Source: Heyndrickxia shackletonii (GTDB lineage: Bacteria; Bacillota; Bacilli; Bacillales; Bacillaceae_C). Taken from it: DNA of 64,000 nucleotides. The notes under the pieces were generated by a model. That model ran no database searches and had not been told where the DNA came from. It saw nothing but the letters and a program-made list of their open reading frames with translations. The position numbers and the translations under genes were made by a program. Positions 1 to 8,760 of this stretch are shown here, one piece after another. Numbering within the stretch: the first letter of the stretch is position 1; each line of letters begins with the position of its first letter. The DNA is taken from NCBI RefSeq assembly GCF_001420715.1, contig NZ_LJJC01000015.1:460242-524241 (forward strand), given 5' to 3'.

Positions 1-913
1 ATAGAAGCGATACAAATGGCTGAACTTCAGACTGAAGCTTGAATTGGTTTAAAAATTCGCCAAGGGCTGTTCCCGCATTTCGACCGGCAAAAGGTTCCAT
101 TGCATGTGCTGATATACCAAATAAGGTAAGTTTTACGGTATTTGTTAAAACTTCCATACTATAATGATATTGATTTTCTTGACAGTATTCCTCAAATTTT
201 TCAAGGACTTCACTGTTATCCCCATATAATACAGCCGCCGCTTGTTCAGGAACCATATTTATTCTGCTTCCTGCGGAAAACGAGACAAGATTTAAATTAT
301 ACTGCTTTTCATTTTTCGTTTTGTTTAGGGTTATTTTTATACTCATTTGCCCTTTCTCCGCATTAATGATTGGAAAATCGGCATCCGGAGCAAAACCAAT
401 CACCGGCAATTTTTCTACCTCTTGATAATGTCTCATACAGCTCATTCCACTTTCTTCATCTGTACCAAATATAATACGGACATTTCGTTTCACTGGGAGT
501 CCCAGCTCTTTTACAATCTTCAATCCATAATAGGCAGCCATGGTCGGACCTTTATCATCAATAGAGCCGCGAGCAAATATTTTTCCATCGCGAATAGTCG
601 GTTCAAATGGCGGACTAGTCCAGTTTCCCGTAGCAGGCACTACATCTACATGGCATAAAATCCCCACATAGTCATCACTTAAATGTTCCCCATGTTCAGC
701 ATATCCAGCATATCCAGCTAAATTCTTCGTTTTAAATCCAGCTTCAGCTGATAGTTGCAACATATAATCTAATGCTTTTCCTATTTCTTCTCCCATTGGA
801 CGAACTTCTGTTTTCGTACTTAGGTCCTTCACACTTTCTATTTGTAATAATCCAAATAAGTCCTCCACTAATTTCTCTTTTCTGTCTTGTACTTCCTGGT
901 ACCAATTAACCAT
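1..913 (-). CDS. pepV: PepV-type M20 dipeptidase, C-terminal part cut by window edge
   Basis: Translating the minus strand from an ATG at 913 gives an open frame that runs off the window start: about 304 codons of a family usually near 465 residues. It has M20 metallopeptidase hallmarks. A metal-site segment [11 protein letters not shown] precedes a segment reading [10 protein letters not shown], and TDEESGMS supplies the catalytic Glu pair. Family members cleave dipeptides or remove N-terminal residues using two zinc ions in the cytoplasm. A good GGAGTGAGGAG site precedes the ATG. A short in-frame duplication encodes [10 protein letters not shown] (about 695-725). The symbol rests on overall resemblance to Bacillus PepV; another M20 subfamily is possible. 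Confidence 0.8.
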   Translation of the reverse strand, partial: MVNWYQEVQDRKEKLVEDLFGLLQIESVKDLSTKTEVRPMGEEIGKALDYMLQLSAEAGFKTKNLAGYAGYAEHGEHLSDDYVGILCHVDVVPATGNWTSPPFEPTIRDGKIFARGSIDDKGPTMAAYYGLKIVKELGLPVKRNVRIIFGTDEESGMSCMRHYQEVEKLPVIGFAPDADFPIINAEKGQMSIKITLNKTKNEKQYNLNLVSFSAGSRINMVPEQAAAVLYGDNSEVLEKFEEYCQENQYHYSMEVLTNTVKLTLFGISAHAMEPFAGRNAGTALGEFLNQFKLQSEVQPFVSLL

Positions 914-1251
914 TTCTCCTCACTCCCAAATAAACAGGTTATATAATTTTTCGAATATTTCAATTCCAGACCTTATTGCTATTTTATCATAGTAAATGCA
1001 AAACAATGACCTCGAAAACTTAAGAAGCTAAAAGTTATTATTATTGAACGGCAGTGGGAACATGTTGCCAATTTGGAATATCTAATTATCATTGGTGGAT
1101 ATATTTAATAAAGTAATGAAAATGAATTTTTTAGACTAAATAATGCATTATTGAAAGATGAAATATACAGCAAATACAACACATAAAAAAATAATTGACT
1201 TTTCTTTTCGATCCACAGAAATGACTATGTTTAGGGGGGATTTTAAGTACA
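914..1251. other. Intergenic region, divergent promoters expected
   Basis: This is an AT-rich gap of 338 bases between two divergently transcribed genes. It must hold the promoters of both. I see only the ribosome binding sites at its two edges (complement of CTCCTCAC near 916-924, and AGGGGGGATT near 1231-1240). I recognise no operator, RNA gene or small ORF. Confidence 0.5.
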
Positions 1252-1860
1252 ATGACAGGAATATTTGCAGTAATCTTAGCAAGTGGACAGTCTACTAGGA
1301 TGGGGACACCTAAGCTATTGCTACCTTGGAAAGGAATTAGCATTATCGAACACATTCTTTCCAACACCTTTCTGTTCCCTTTTGAAGGAGTTAAAGTCGT
1401 TGTCCCCGATAGTAATGTACCACTAAAAAGAATTGTTTCCACTTTTCCATGCGATCCAATCAACAATCACTACCCTGAGCTCGGGATGGGGTATAGCCTG
1501 TCTTTGGCTATTCGTTCCCTTCCTCCAGATGCCCAAGCAGCACTTATCCTGCTTGGTGATCAGCCGAAACTGCATTCAGATGATATACAAAATATTTGTG
1601 AATCCTTTCTCCAGAAGTTTTTAACTAAAAATGAAAAGAGCATCATTCAAATGAAATACCGCGACGGTTTTGTTGGTCATCCTACTCTCTTCAGCTCACA
1701 TTTTTTTCGTGAGTTAGCATCCATCAATGGAGATAAAGGAGGGAAAGACATAATCAGGAATAATCGCCGTTTTTTATCTCATTGTCTTAGTGAATATCCA
1801 TATCCTAAAGACATCGATACACCTGAAGATTATCAGAGATTAATGATAGAGGGTGATTGA
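1252..1860 (+). CDS. MobA-like nucleotidyltransferase (molybdenum cofactor cytidylyl/guanylyltransferase family)
   Basis: The 202-residue protein starts with the nucleotide-binding signature AVILASGQSTRMGTPKLLLPW (residues about 5-25), typical of MobA/MocA/PucB proteins that join CTP or GTP to molybdopterin. A second family feature is LLGDQP (about 100-105), whose Asp holds the metal. GHPTLFS (about 141-147) matches the substrate-side loop of CTP:molybdopterin cytidylyltransferases. A strong AGGGGGG site lies upstream. No xanthine dehydrogenase or other molybdoenzyme gene is adjacent, so the client enzyme is unknown. The family also includes other sugar or cofactor nucleotidyltransferases, so the precise nucleotide and substrate are inferred. 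Confidence 0.72.
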   Translation: MTGIFAVILASGQSTRMGTPKLLLPWKGISIIEHILSNTFLFPFEGVKVVVPDSNVPLKRIVSTFPCDPINNHYPELGMGYSLSLAIRSLPPDAQAALILLGDQPKLHSDDIQNICESFLQKFLTKNEKSIIQMKYRDGFVGHPTLFSSHFFRELASINGDKGGKDIIRNNRRFLSHCLSEYPYPKDIDTPEDYQRLMIEGD

Positions 1861-2064
1861 CGTTATCTTAACAATGCATAAAGTGTTTCATTTTAGTGAA
1901 AAGCCGAAAATTTCCCCAAACGGGTTATCCTACAATGAAGGTTAAAACCATCTCTTTATTTTTTTGTGAAGAATCATACCTAAAAAGGAATTCTTCTTAG
2001 TCGTAATCACTAATTTTCTTTTCGCAAAAAATTTTTATGTGAGAAGTCCAATCCAGAATCGTGA

Positions 2065-2085
2065 AACATACATAGTTTATTAAGG
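2065..2085 (+). promoter_or_regulatory. Possible SigE/SigK-type promoter of YjcZ gene
   Basis: CATACATA upstream of the GTG start fits the -10 consensus of the late mother-cell sigma factors. The -35 region is poorly defined. It is proposed mainly because the downstream product belongs to a sporulation family and because the third YjcZ gene at 53229 is preceded by the very similar CATACAATA. Confidence 0.3.
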
Positions 2086-2107
2086 AATAAGCCATGGGGG
2101 TGATATT

Positions 2108-2197
2108 GTGGATGGTGCAGGTTACGGTGCAGGTTTTGCACTAATTGTCGTATTGTTTATCCTTCTGATTATCGTAGGAGCAGCTTACGTTTACTAA
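2108..2197 (+). CDS. YjcZ-family sporulation microprotein
   Basis: A 29-codon ORF begins at GTG 2108 after GGGGGTGAT and encodes a Gly/Tyr-rich N-terminus followed by the hydrophobic tail [20 protein letters not shown]. This tail is the signature of the YjcZ family, small single-pass membrane proteins made during sporulation in Bacillus. The tail is almost identical to that of the gene at 2231 and of a third copy at 53229. Its molecular function is unknown. A CATACATA sequence about 40 bases upstream resembles a mother-cell sigma -10 element. Confidence 0.82.
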   Translation: MDGAGYGAGFALIVVLFILLIIVGAAYVY

Positions 2198-2230
2198 TTA
2201 TAAGTAAACCTTTCTGAAAGGAGGATCTTT

Positions 2231-2386
2231 ATGTTTGGTCGTTGGGGATACGGATACGGTGGCTACGGTGGATATGGTGGCTGCGGTTATGGATATGGAG
2301 GAGGATTCGGTTATGGCGGCGGTTTCGCGCTTATCGTCGTATTGTTTATCCTTCTAATTATTATTGGAGCTGTTTGCTGGGCTTAA
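2231..2386 (+). CDS. YjcZ-family sporulation microprotein, Gly/Tyr-rich
   Basis: This 51-residue ORF starts at ATG 2231 behind AAGGAGG. Residues 1-31 are a GYGG-repeat tract (Gly, Tyr, Trp with one Cys). Residues 32-51 are the conserved YjcZ membrane tail ([20 protein letters not shown]). It follows the 2108 gene by only 33 bases and probably shares its transcript, which would end at the hairpin near 2430. The tail is nearly invariant between the copies while the soluble part differs completely in length, which suggests that the membrane anchor is the functional core. No biochemical role is known. Confidence 0.85.
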   Translation: MFGRWGYGYGGYGGYGGCGYGYGGGFGYGGGFALIVVLFILLIIIGAVCWA

Positions 2387-2429
2387 ATATCCACTATTAA
2401 GCTAAAAAATCTATGTAAAGAAAACATAG

Positions 2430-2466
2430 GGTGCTAACTAATATTATTAGTTAGCACCTTTTTACA
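2430..2466 (+). terminator. Intrinsic terminator after YjcZ pair
   Basis: GGTGCTAACTAAT pairs with ATTAGTTAGCACC around a very short loop and is followed by a T run, 45 bases after the second YjcZ stop codon. Confidence 0.8.
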
Positions 2467-2865
2467 CCACATACAAGGGACAGAATATGAAATATTCCTG
2501 CCTCCCTGTCATTAGTTGAGTTAAACGATAATTCCTTGTTCTCCGGCAAACTCGATAGCTTATAAAATGAATACTGTCTCGTACCATTGTTACATCTTTT
2601 TTTGATGGTACAATTTTTTTGTATTCTAACAAAGAGGTTATCGAATTTTGTCAAATTGGTAGTTTCATTGTCGAAAGGGTTCCATTTTTACCCATTATCT
2701 ATCATAATATTACATATGTCCTATTACTTTAGTATCTATTTTATTTTTTTCTTATACATAAATAGAAATTTTTGTAATTATCCTTCAAGATACTAATGTG
2801 GACCAATTAGCGGATTAACATCCTCTAGTTGCTGAGATAATTTCATTATAGTAGGAGTTGGCATA
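2467..2865. other. Intergenic region without recognised gene
   Basis: This AT-rich gap contains one terminator-like hairpin near 2581-2622 (GTACCAT arms followed by AATTTTTTT). I find no convincing small ORF with a ribosome binding site before the Spo0E-like gene. Confidence 0.45.
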
Positions 2866-3054
2866 ATGAAGAACTACTACAACCTGCTAGATTTAACTGT
2901 CCAAATTGATCTATTACGAAAGCAAATGGTGGAAATTGGTGAGAAGAAAGGGCTTAGGAGTCCGGAAACCCTTTTTCATAGTCAGGAATTGGACAAGCTT
3001 ATTTATGCTTATCAGTCTTTAATGAAAGGATTTCGGGAAACTTCTAAAGAATAA
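2866..3054 (+). CDS. Spo0E-like aspartyl-phosphate phosphatase
   Basis: The 62-residue protein carries the family signature SQELDKLIYAYQ (residues about 39-50). In characterised members the SQELD helix inserts into the active site of phosphorylated Spo0A and stimulates its dephosphorylation, which restrains entry into sporulation. The protein is short and predicted to be all-helical, as expected for a Spo0E/YisI/YnzD-type helical pair. It stands alone between a YjcZ pair and the wall-polymer operon. Which response regulator it acts on cannot be read from the sequence. Confidence 0.88.
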   Translation: MKNYYNLLDLTVQIDLLRKQMVEIGEKKGLRSPETLFHSQELDKLIYAYQSLMKGFRETSKE

Positions 3055-3262
3055 TGAGGAGATTTCTACAATAAATTCACTTAAATTGGTGTGGAGAGAA
3101 GTTAACAAGTATGATTATTTAATTATCATACTTATTCATTTTTGATTTCTACGCAGGAGTTTTTATGAAATTTTTTAAAACCTCTTTATTTTTTTCATCA
3201 CAATGTGAATAATCACTCAAGTGTCACTTACTTATAAGGGTGTTAATTATTAACACGATGAA

Positions 3263-3288
3263 TCATAAAAAAAGAGCAATCAAATTGC
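3263..3288 (-). terminator. Terminator overlapping the stop of the distal wall-polymer transferase
   Basis: Read on the minus strand, GAGCAATttgATTGCTC is followed by a T run, and the TGA stop codon of the transferase lies in the loop and arm. This closes the four-gene operon. Confidence 0.75.
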
Positions 3289-4503
3289 TCCTTCTTCCGG
3301 CTCACCATTATCCTTTTGATACCCCACTGGTTGAATTGCATTTTCACTCATCAAATGCCGTACAATTCTTTTCGTTGCCTTCCCATCAATATAGTCAAAA
3401 AAACGGTTTCGAAAGGTGGCAACCTTTTTTAAATCAAATTCTCCTTTTGCCACCCAATCCGTAAGTTGATCTGTCTTAGTAAAAAATGGTCCCGGTATTA
3501 TATCCAAGTAATCATAATAAAAATCCCGCTCACTGATATATTGCTCCAAATCATTTGCGAAAAAGGCAATTGGACGGCCGAGTAAGCTGTAATCAAAAAA
3601 GACCGTTGAATAATCGGTAATAAGAATATCTGCGAGTGATAATAATTCTTGAATGGTGAAGATATCCTTTATATGGTAGACAAAATTCTTTTCCTTTTCC
3701 TCTATGGTTATGCCATTTTGCATATAGGGATGGAGGTGAATGAGTAAAGCATAATCAGGATACAGCTTTTCCCTCATCATTCGGAGATTAAGCGGACATT
3801 GAAATGCCTCTTGATAGTGACTTTTCCCCCGATAGGTCGGTGCATATAAAATAAGCTTTTTACAAGTTAATTCTGGATACCTCTCATAAAAAGTTTTCTT
3901 TAGGTGTTCTCTTTTTTCTGATGAAAATAAATAGTCCGTTCTTGGTACCCCAAGAGGATAAATTCGCTTTGCTGGCATCCCAAAAGCTTCACTATAATAA
4001 GGGACTACCTCAGCGGAGCTAACATATACCCTTCCATAGTTCGAATGAATTTTTACATGCTTTAAGTATTTTTCACTTGGACCATAAAGCTTTCCGACTG
4101 TACTTAATCCAAACTTTTTTAAAGCGCCGGAACCATGCCAAAGCTGGATCACTTCCGTACCCTCTCTTGGACTGATCACATATACCGGAAAATAATAGTC
4201 ATCAATGATAAAAAATTTAGAGGTTGCCATTTCATAAATAGCTCTTGATAAATGGAAAAAGTAATCTATTTTCCCTCTAAAAGAACTATGAAACTTTTTA
4301 AAAACAAAATGATATTGATAATTAGGATATTGTGCTTGCAGCTCATTGCATAGGAAATATAAATTATCTTTGAGTTTATCCGATCTATAGGATGCAAAGG
4401 TAATTTTATTTGAGTTCACCTTAAAAAACAGACAAATAATCATATAGACGCATTTCATCGTATATTTTACAAAAATGGTCGGCATTAATCGTAAATAAGA
4501 CAT
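3280..4503 (-). CDS. CDP-glycerol/CDP-ribitol phosphotransferase (TagB/TagF family)
   Basis: This is a 407-residue transferase of the CDP-glycerol:poly(glycerophosphate) family (PF04464 type). Conserved pieces are the HGSGALKKFG loop with the catalytic His (about 125), NYGRVYVSS, LYAPTYRG, and the CDP-binding block ITDYSTVFFDYSLLGRPIAFF (about 290-310), followed by YDYLDIIPGP. Enzymes of this family add polyol phosphate units to teichoic acid at the inner membrane face. The first 30 residues are hydrophobic and basic, suiting monotopic membrane binding. The chosen ATG at 4503 has AGGTAGGTG upstream; a GTG at 4512 lies inside that site. It is last in the operon, separated from the next gene by 177 bases that contain a dispersed repeat. 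Its neighbours suggest CDP-ribitol as donor, but the donor is not proven. Confidence 0.85.
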   Translation of the reverse strand: MSYLRLMPTIFVKYTMKCVYMIICLFFKVNSNKITFASYRSDKLKDNLYFLCNELQAQYPNYQYHFVFKKFHSSFRGKIDYFFHLSRAIYEMATSKFFIIDDYYFPVYVISPREGTEVIQLWHGSGALKKFGLSTVGKLYGPSEKYLKHVKIHSNYGRVYVSSAEVVPYYSEAFGMPAKRIYPLGVPRTDYLFSSEKREHLKKTFYERYPELTCKKLILYAPTYRGKSHYQEAFQCPLNLRMMREKLYPDYALLIHLHPYMQNGITIEEKEKNFVYHIKDIFTIQELLSLADILITDYSTVFFDYSLLGRPIAFFANDLEQYISERDFYYDYLDIIPGPFFTKTDQLTDWVAKGEFDLKKVATFRNRFFDYIDGKATKRIVRHLMSENAIQPVGYQKDNGEPEEGAI

Positions 4504-4570
4504 TATTGGCACCTACCTTTCTTTTGAAAGGGCTGTTTTGCATTAATTGTTGCTTTTCGTCATATGTGTT

Positions 4571-4672
4571 ATAAATCCTAAGCAGACTTGGTTTCGGGGC
4601 ATCTTTTCTTATAAAAGTTTATTCATTATGAACCCAAGAGATTTTTATATACAAAAGCAACAAAGCTTAAGA
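4571..4672 (+). repeat. Dispersed intergenic repeat, copy A
   Basis: A roughly 100-base segment resembles 26691-26786. Shared blocks in the same order are TAAATCCTA, then GTTTCGGGGCAT, TTTTCTTA, a TTTTATATA tract, and CAACRAAGYTTAAG. The spacing is slightly variable. It lies inside the wall-polymer operon between the two transferase genes. No ORF is evident. Confidence 0.6.
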
Positions 4673-4680
4673 AAAGAGCC

Positions 4681-5997
4681 TTAGAAAGAAGCATCCGTGC
4701 CTTTGACATGAACTTTTGTTTTACTTCCCTTTAAAATATAGTTGTGAATATAATTCACCTGTTTTTCCAAAACCATTTCTTGATTTTCCTTTGAATAAAA
4801 AACATTTAAAACCCGTTCTCTTTCTTCTCGATAAATGGCATGATCCTCAATCATGTCCTGCAATGACTGAAGGAAATCTTGAAACGTACTTGGCTTTGGC
4901 CCTGGAGTTACATCGAAATAGTCAAAGTACATTTCATTTGATTTTTGCAAGTACATTTCTAAGTCATAGCAATAAAACACAACTGGTCTGTCAAGTAATA
5001 AATAATCTGTGTAGCAGCTGGAGTAGTCGGTTACGAGTAAATCTGCATACTTTAATAAAAACTGAGGATCATAGGATTTATCACTGACATCAATGATATG
5101 CTTATATTTTTTCGAAATACTCCCGCTGCTGTACATATGTCTTTTAACAATAAAAATATACCCCATTTTTTCACAAAACTTATCCAGCTTTTCAAAGTCG
5201 AAGACAAGATTAATAGGCTTATCTAATTTCCCAAAATTCCGATGTGTCGGCATATACAAAATGACCTTGTTCTTTTTTATATAATCGGGAATCTTGTCAT
5301 CTTCTTCAGACGTTTGAAAAAAGATATCATTCCTTACCTGGCCAAGTTCAATGACATTCTCCTTGTCTACTAAAAAGGTTTCAGGATAATAGGATGAAAC
5401 CCTTGGACTAGTGGATACAACGTAATTTATTTTTGCTGAATTTGTTTTTATTACGAATTTCCCAAAAAAGCGTCTGATAAAACTAGGATGATGGAGAATT
5501 TTATAGGAAAATGTTTTGCTATGTGCCCCCCACACTTTCTTTAATCCAACACCATGCCACGTGAGATAGGAGATTGCACCTCCTAAAAAGACCTTGTAAA
5601 AATCATCATTAATCGAATGGGAATGAATTACTAACTTTGTTCTTAGCTGATAATAGATTCCTTTTAAGCTATTATGCTTATAGGCAGTGTACCCTCTATC
5701 TGTCAGTTCTTTTACCACCTTTCCGCTTTTAGAAATCCAAATACACCGATATTCCGGATTCTTTGTCATCTCGAGAAAAAGATATTTTGGATTTCCCCGG
5801 AACCCCATTCCATTTTCCGCACCAAATACAATGATTTTCTCCGATCTTGGAAATAATTTGGATGCATAGTAAATGCATACAACAATGAAACGCTTTAACA
5901 ACAGCTTACATTTACTGAAGTTTTTATTAACAGATAGAAGAATCATTACAAGTAGAATAATTTGGATAATGTTTAATAATTGTTGATTGAAATGCAT
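4681..5997 (-). CDS. CDP-glycerol/CDP-ribitol phosphotransferase (TagF/TarL family)
   Basis: A 438-residue protein of the same family as its downstream neighbour, with little overall identity to it. The N-terminal 45 residues contain a hydrophobic segment (NIIQIILLVMILLS) that would anchor it. The TWHGVGLKKVW motif (His about 145), LYMPTHRNFG and the donor-binding block VTDYSSCYTDYLLLDRPVVFYCYDLEMY (about 345-372) are all present, followed by YFDYFDVTPGP. The start at 5997 has GAGAGGCGG upstream. It lies 22 bases after the SDR gene, so the two are co-transcribed. Two consecutive transferases suggest a primase plus a polymerase, or two linkage steps, for a wall or capsular polyol-phosphate polymer. 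Confidence 0.85.
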   Translation of the reverse strand: MHFNQQLLNIIQIILLVMILLSVNKNFSKCKLLLKRFIVVCIYYASKLFPRSEKIIVFGAENGMGFRGNPKYLFLEMTKNPEYRCIWISKSGKVVKELTDRGYTAYKHNSLKGIYYQLRTKLVIHSHSINDDFYKVFLGGAISYLTWHGVGLKKVWGAHSKTFSYKILHHPSFIRRFFGKFVIKTNSAKINYVVSTSPRVSSYYPETFLVDKENVIELGQVRNDIFFQTSEEDDKIPDYIKKNKVILYMPTHRNFGKLDKPINLVFDFEKLDKFCEKMGYIFIVKRHMYSSGSISKKYKHIIDVSDKSYDPQFLLKYADLLVTDYSSCYTDYLLLDRPVVFYCYDLEMYLQKSNEMYFDYFDVTPGPKPSTFQDFLQSLQDMIEDHAIYREERERVLNVFYSKENQEMVLEKQVNYIHNYILKGSKTKVHVKGTDASF

Positions 5998-6019
5998 TGT
6001 AACCGCCTCTCTATGCTGT

Positions 6020-6775
6020 TTACATTGATTGTTCTGTTAGTTCCTTCTTATTTATGCTTTGATTTATTGGTTTTGTAACTTGCTTACGAACGACAATATT
6101 TTGTCCATCCAAACAAATACCCGTGTCAGAAAGCAAATGATCTACAACTTCGCCTACATGTTCCGGCTGCATAATAGTGCTTTGATCCTCATCAGGTGCA
6201 AGGATTCTTCTAAGCTCTGTCGCACATCTTCCCGGAGAAATACAATATACCAAAATACCATACTCTGATAATTCCTCCGATAAAGTCTGCGACATGCTAA
6301 TGATCGCTGCTTTGGAAGAGGCATAAGCAAGCCAGCCAGGTCGCGCAGAACTGCCTGCGGTAGAGGCAACATTCAGGATTTTTCCTCCTGTTCTCTTCAT
6401 AAACTTCACTACTTCTTTCGTTATATAAAAAATAGAATGGACATTCACTTTATAAGTAGTTTCCCAATTTTCAATGGAGGTTTCTAAGAGGGATTTGGGA
6501 TTGGCGTATCCAGCAACATTTAATAAATAATCAATGGTGCCAAATCTGTTTCCTACAGATGCAATGACTTTTTCCACATCCTGATAATTGGTTAAGTCCA
6601 TTGCATAGCATTCAATATGCTTTTCTTTGTTCATTTTATTAGCCGTTTCCGCAAGGCCTTCTTTCGTTCTGGAAATGAGAATAATATTTGCAATATCCTC
6701 CCTTTTGCTGAGAGTAATTGCTATCGCCCTTCCAATACCTCGGCTAGCACCTGTAATGACGCATGTTTTTGCCAT
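6020..6775 (-). CDS. SDR-family oxidoreductase, probable ribulose-5-phosphate reductase for CDP-ribitol
   Basis: A 251-residue classical short-chain dehydrogenase. The NAD(P)-binding motif TGASRGIG is at residues 9-16, NVAG at about 86-89, and the catalytic residues are Ser138, Tyr151 and Lys155 (YASSK). It begins only 4 bases after the IspD/TarI-like gene, and its ribosome binding site overlaps that gene's end. In H. influenzae Bcs1/Acs1-type enzymes an IspD-like domain is fused to an SDR domain, which together reduce ribulose-5-phosphate and form CDP-ribitol. Here the same two domains are adjacent separate genes in the same order. That assignment is inference from context; the usual Bacillus TarJ is a zinc MDR enzyme. 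Confidence 0.8.
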   Translation of the reverse strand: MAKTCVITGASRGIGRAIAITLSKREDIANIILISRTKEGLAETANKMNKEKHIECYAMDLTNYQDVEKVIASVGNRFGTIDYLLNVAGYANPKSLLETSIENWETTYKVNVHSIFYITKEVVKFMKRTGGKILNVASTAGSSARPGWLAYASSKAAIISMSQTLSEELSEYGILVYCISPGRCATELRRILAPDEDQSTIMQPEHVGEVVDHLLSDTGICLDGQNIVVRKQVTKPINQSINKKELTEQSM

Positions 6776-6779
6776 CCCA

Positions 6780-7466
6780 TTACCCCTCCAATAAAATGTA
6801 TTCTTTATAAATAATTTCCGCTATTTTCCGGTCTATTGGCTTCGTAATTTTAATATTATAATCGCTTCCTGCTAGCACTTTAATGTTTGAATGAAAATAA
6901 TGAAAGAAAAGGCTGGCATCTTCCGTAAAGTTCCTTCCTTCCTCTTTTGCGCATTCATGTGCATAAAGCAATTTTGATTTATTAAATTTCTGGGGTAATT
7001 GGACATTTATGAGCCTATCCCTGTGCAAATTATTTTCAATATACTCTGTTCCCTCTAAAACCGTAAATGGAATATCCTGTCCGTAAATCGCGTTTTCCGC
7101 ATCGACATAAAGTAACTTTCTGAATTCCTCCACCGTTACAAATGGTCTTACAGCCTCATGGATGATAACGCTTTCGAATCTGGTCTGCTGAAGCCCTTTA
7201 TGAACTGATTCCTGCCTGGTTTCTCCGCCTTCTATACAATGGATGGGAGTTGAAAATCCATAATGAAAAATGATTTCTTCCGTTTTTTCTATATATTCCT
7301 TTGGTGATGGAATAATGATTTCCTTTATTTCCTCGATGACATCAATTTTCTCTAAGGCATGGATCAGGATTGGCTTTCCACCAATTAATAAAAATTGTTT
7401 TGGAATATCAAGCTGCATTCTTTTTCCTACGCCGCCTGATAAAAGTATAAAACTATACTCCTTCAA
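6780..7466 (-). CDS. IspD/TarI-like cytidylyltransferase (probable CDP-ribitol pyrophosphorylase)
   Basis: About 228 residues with the IspD/TarI fold. The CTP-binding loop is LLSGGVGKRMQLDIPKQFL near the N-terminus. GGETRQESVHKGL, HEAVRPFV (Asp of the IspD HDA motif replaced by Glu) and the terminal NIKITKPIDRKIAE are also present. These enzymes transfer CMP to methylerythritol- or ribitol-phosphate; the SDR and transferase neighbours favour ribitol. I chose TTG at 7466, which has GAGGTG six bases upstream; the GTG at 7475 is part of that site. It is the first gene of the operon. It could be a second IspD, but housekeeping ispD is not expected in this setting. Confidence 0.8.
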   Translation of the reverse strand: MKEYSFILLSGGVGKRMQLDIPKQFLLIGGKPILIHALEKIDVIEEIKEIIIPSPKEYIEKTEEIIFHYGFSTPIHCIEGGETRQESVHKGLQQTRFESVIIHEAVRPFVTVEEFRKLLYVDAENAIYGQDIPFTVLEGTEYIENNLHRDRLINVQLPQKFNKSKLLYAHECAKEEGRNFTEDASLFFHYFHSNIKVLAGSDYNIKITKPIDRKIAEIIYKEYILLEG

Positions 7467-7701
7467 AAAATTCACCTCATCTTGTGTAAATTCAAAATAT
7501 GGAGCAAATTCAAATAACTTTGAAAAATATTATACTATTAAAGTGGTTCTAATGGAAACAAAAACGTAAATCGGTACTTCCATCATGAATTGGCAGCATA
7601 TATGTTATAATAATCAGGAAATATATAGGTTCATGATTTGCTGGTTAATCTTATCAAATAGCTAGTAAAATCAACGCCTATCCAAAAGGAGCTTAAAAAG
7701 G

Positions 7702-8757
7702 ATGAGTAGTCATAATAAATTTACAGGCTTTGTTGGTACATATACAAAAGGTGATAGCAAAGGAATCTATTCCTTCACCTTAGATACCGAGAATAAAAAA
7801 ATTAGTGATGTGAAGGTAGCTGCAGAGCTTGAGAATCCAACATATGTAGCTATAAGCAACGATAATCAATATCTTTATTCCGTTATAAAAGAAGGAGAAC
7901 AAGGAGGAGTTGCTGCCTATTCCATCCTTGAGAATTCAGGCACACTTGAAAGAAAAAATATTCAATTGCTTCCAGGCTCCTCACCTTGTCATGTAAGTGT
8001 GGACAGCGGCAATCATTTTGTTTTATCTGCAAATTACCATAAAGGCAACATTTCAGCGTATCTTACAAATAAGGATGGTGGCATTCATCCTGCTTATTCG
8101 GTTATTGAACTTCAAGGTTCCGGCCCTTCGGAGAGACAGGAAAAACCTCATACGCATTATTCCGGCTTTACCCCCGACGAAAAATATGCTGTGGTAGTTG
8201 ATTTAGGAATCGATAAATTGATTACCTACAAATTAGATGATGAAAATTTAACAGAGGTGAGCAGTTTATCTGTTAAACCTGGCAGCGGCCCCAGACATCT
8301 GGAGTTTCATCCAAATGGGAAATATGCATATTTAATGACCGAATTAAGCTCTGAGGTTATTGCTTTAGAATATCATGAGGAAGATGGCAGTTTTAAAGAA
8401 CTGCAATATATTTCTGCTATTCCGGAAGATTTTACAGAGAACAGTCAAGGAAGCGCCATCCATGTTTCTTCTGACGGACGCTTTGTATATGCCGCTAATC
8501 GGGGACATGATTCAATTGCAGTTTTTAGTATAAATCAAGAGTCAGGAAAACTCACATTTATTGAGCATACTTCTACAGAAGGTTCTTGGCCAAGAGATTT
8601 TATACTGGATCCGACGGAGAAATTCCTAGTGGCATCCAACCAAGAATCAGGAAATCTTGTTCTCTATGTGCGTGATACGGAAACTGGAAAATTGTCCTTA
8701 CTGCAATCCGATGTGGCAGTTCCTTATCCGGTTTGTGTGAAGTTTTTGAATTACTAA
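7702..8757 (+). CDS. pgl: 6-phosphogluconolactonase, beta-propeller type (YkgB family)
   Basis: A 351-residue protein without a signal peptide, made of repeated propeller blades. Recurrent motifs are GTYTKGDSKGIYSF at the N-terminus, NPTYVAISNDNQYLYSV, PGSSPCHVSVD, GSGPRHLEFHPNGKYAYLMTE and GSWPRDFILDPTEKFLVASNQ. This is the lactonase family represented by B. subtilis YkgB, which hydrolyses 6-phosphogluconolactone in the oxidative pentose phosphate pathway. Length and motifs are complete. It is monocistronic, with a dispersed repeat element beginning 4 bases after its stop and a hairpin beyond. Confidence 0.88.
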   Translation: MSSHNKFTGFVGTYTKGDSKGIYSFTLDTENKKISDVKVAAELENPTYVAISNDNQYLYSVIKEGEQGGVAAYSILENSGTLERKNIQLLPGSSPCHVSVDSGNHFVLSANYHKGNISAYLTNKDGGIHPAYSVIELQGSGPSERQEKPHTHYSGFTPDEKYAVVVDLGIDKLITYKLDDENLTEVSSLSVKPGSGPRHLEFHPNGKYAYLMTELSSEVIALEYHEEDGSFKELQYISAIPEDFTENSQGSAIHVSSDGRFVYAANRGHDSIAVFSINQESGKLTFIEHTSTEGSWPRDFILDPTEKFLVASNQESGNLVLYVRDTETGKLSLLQSDVAVPYPVCVKFLNY

Positions 8758-8760
8758 ATA

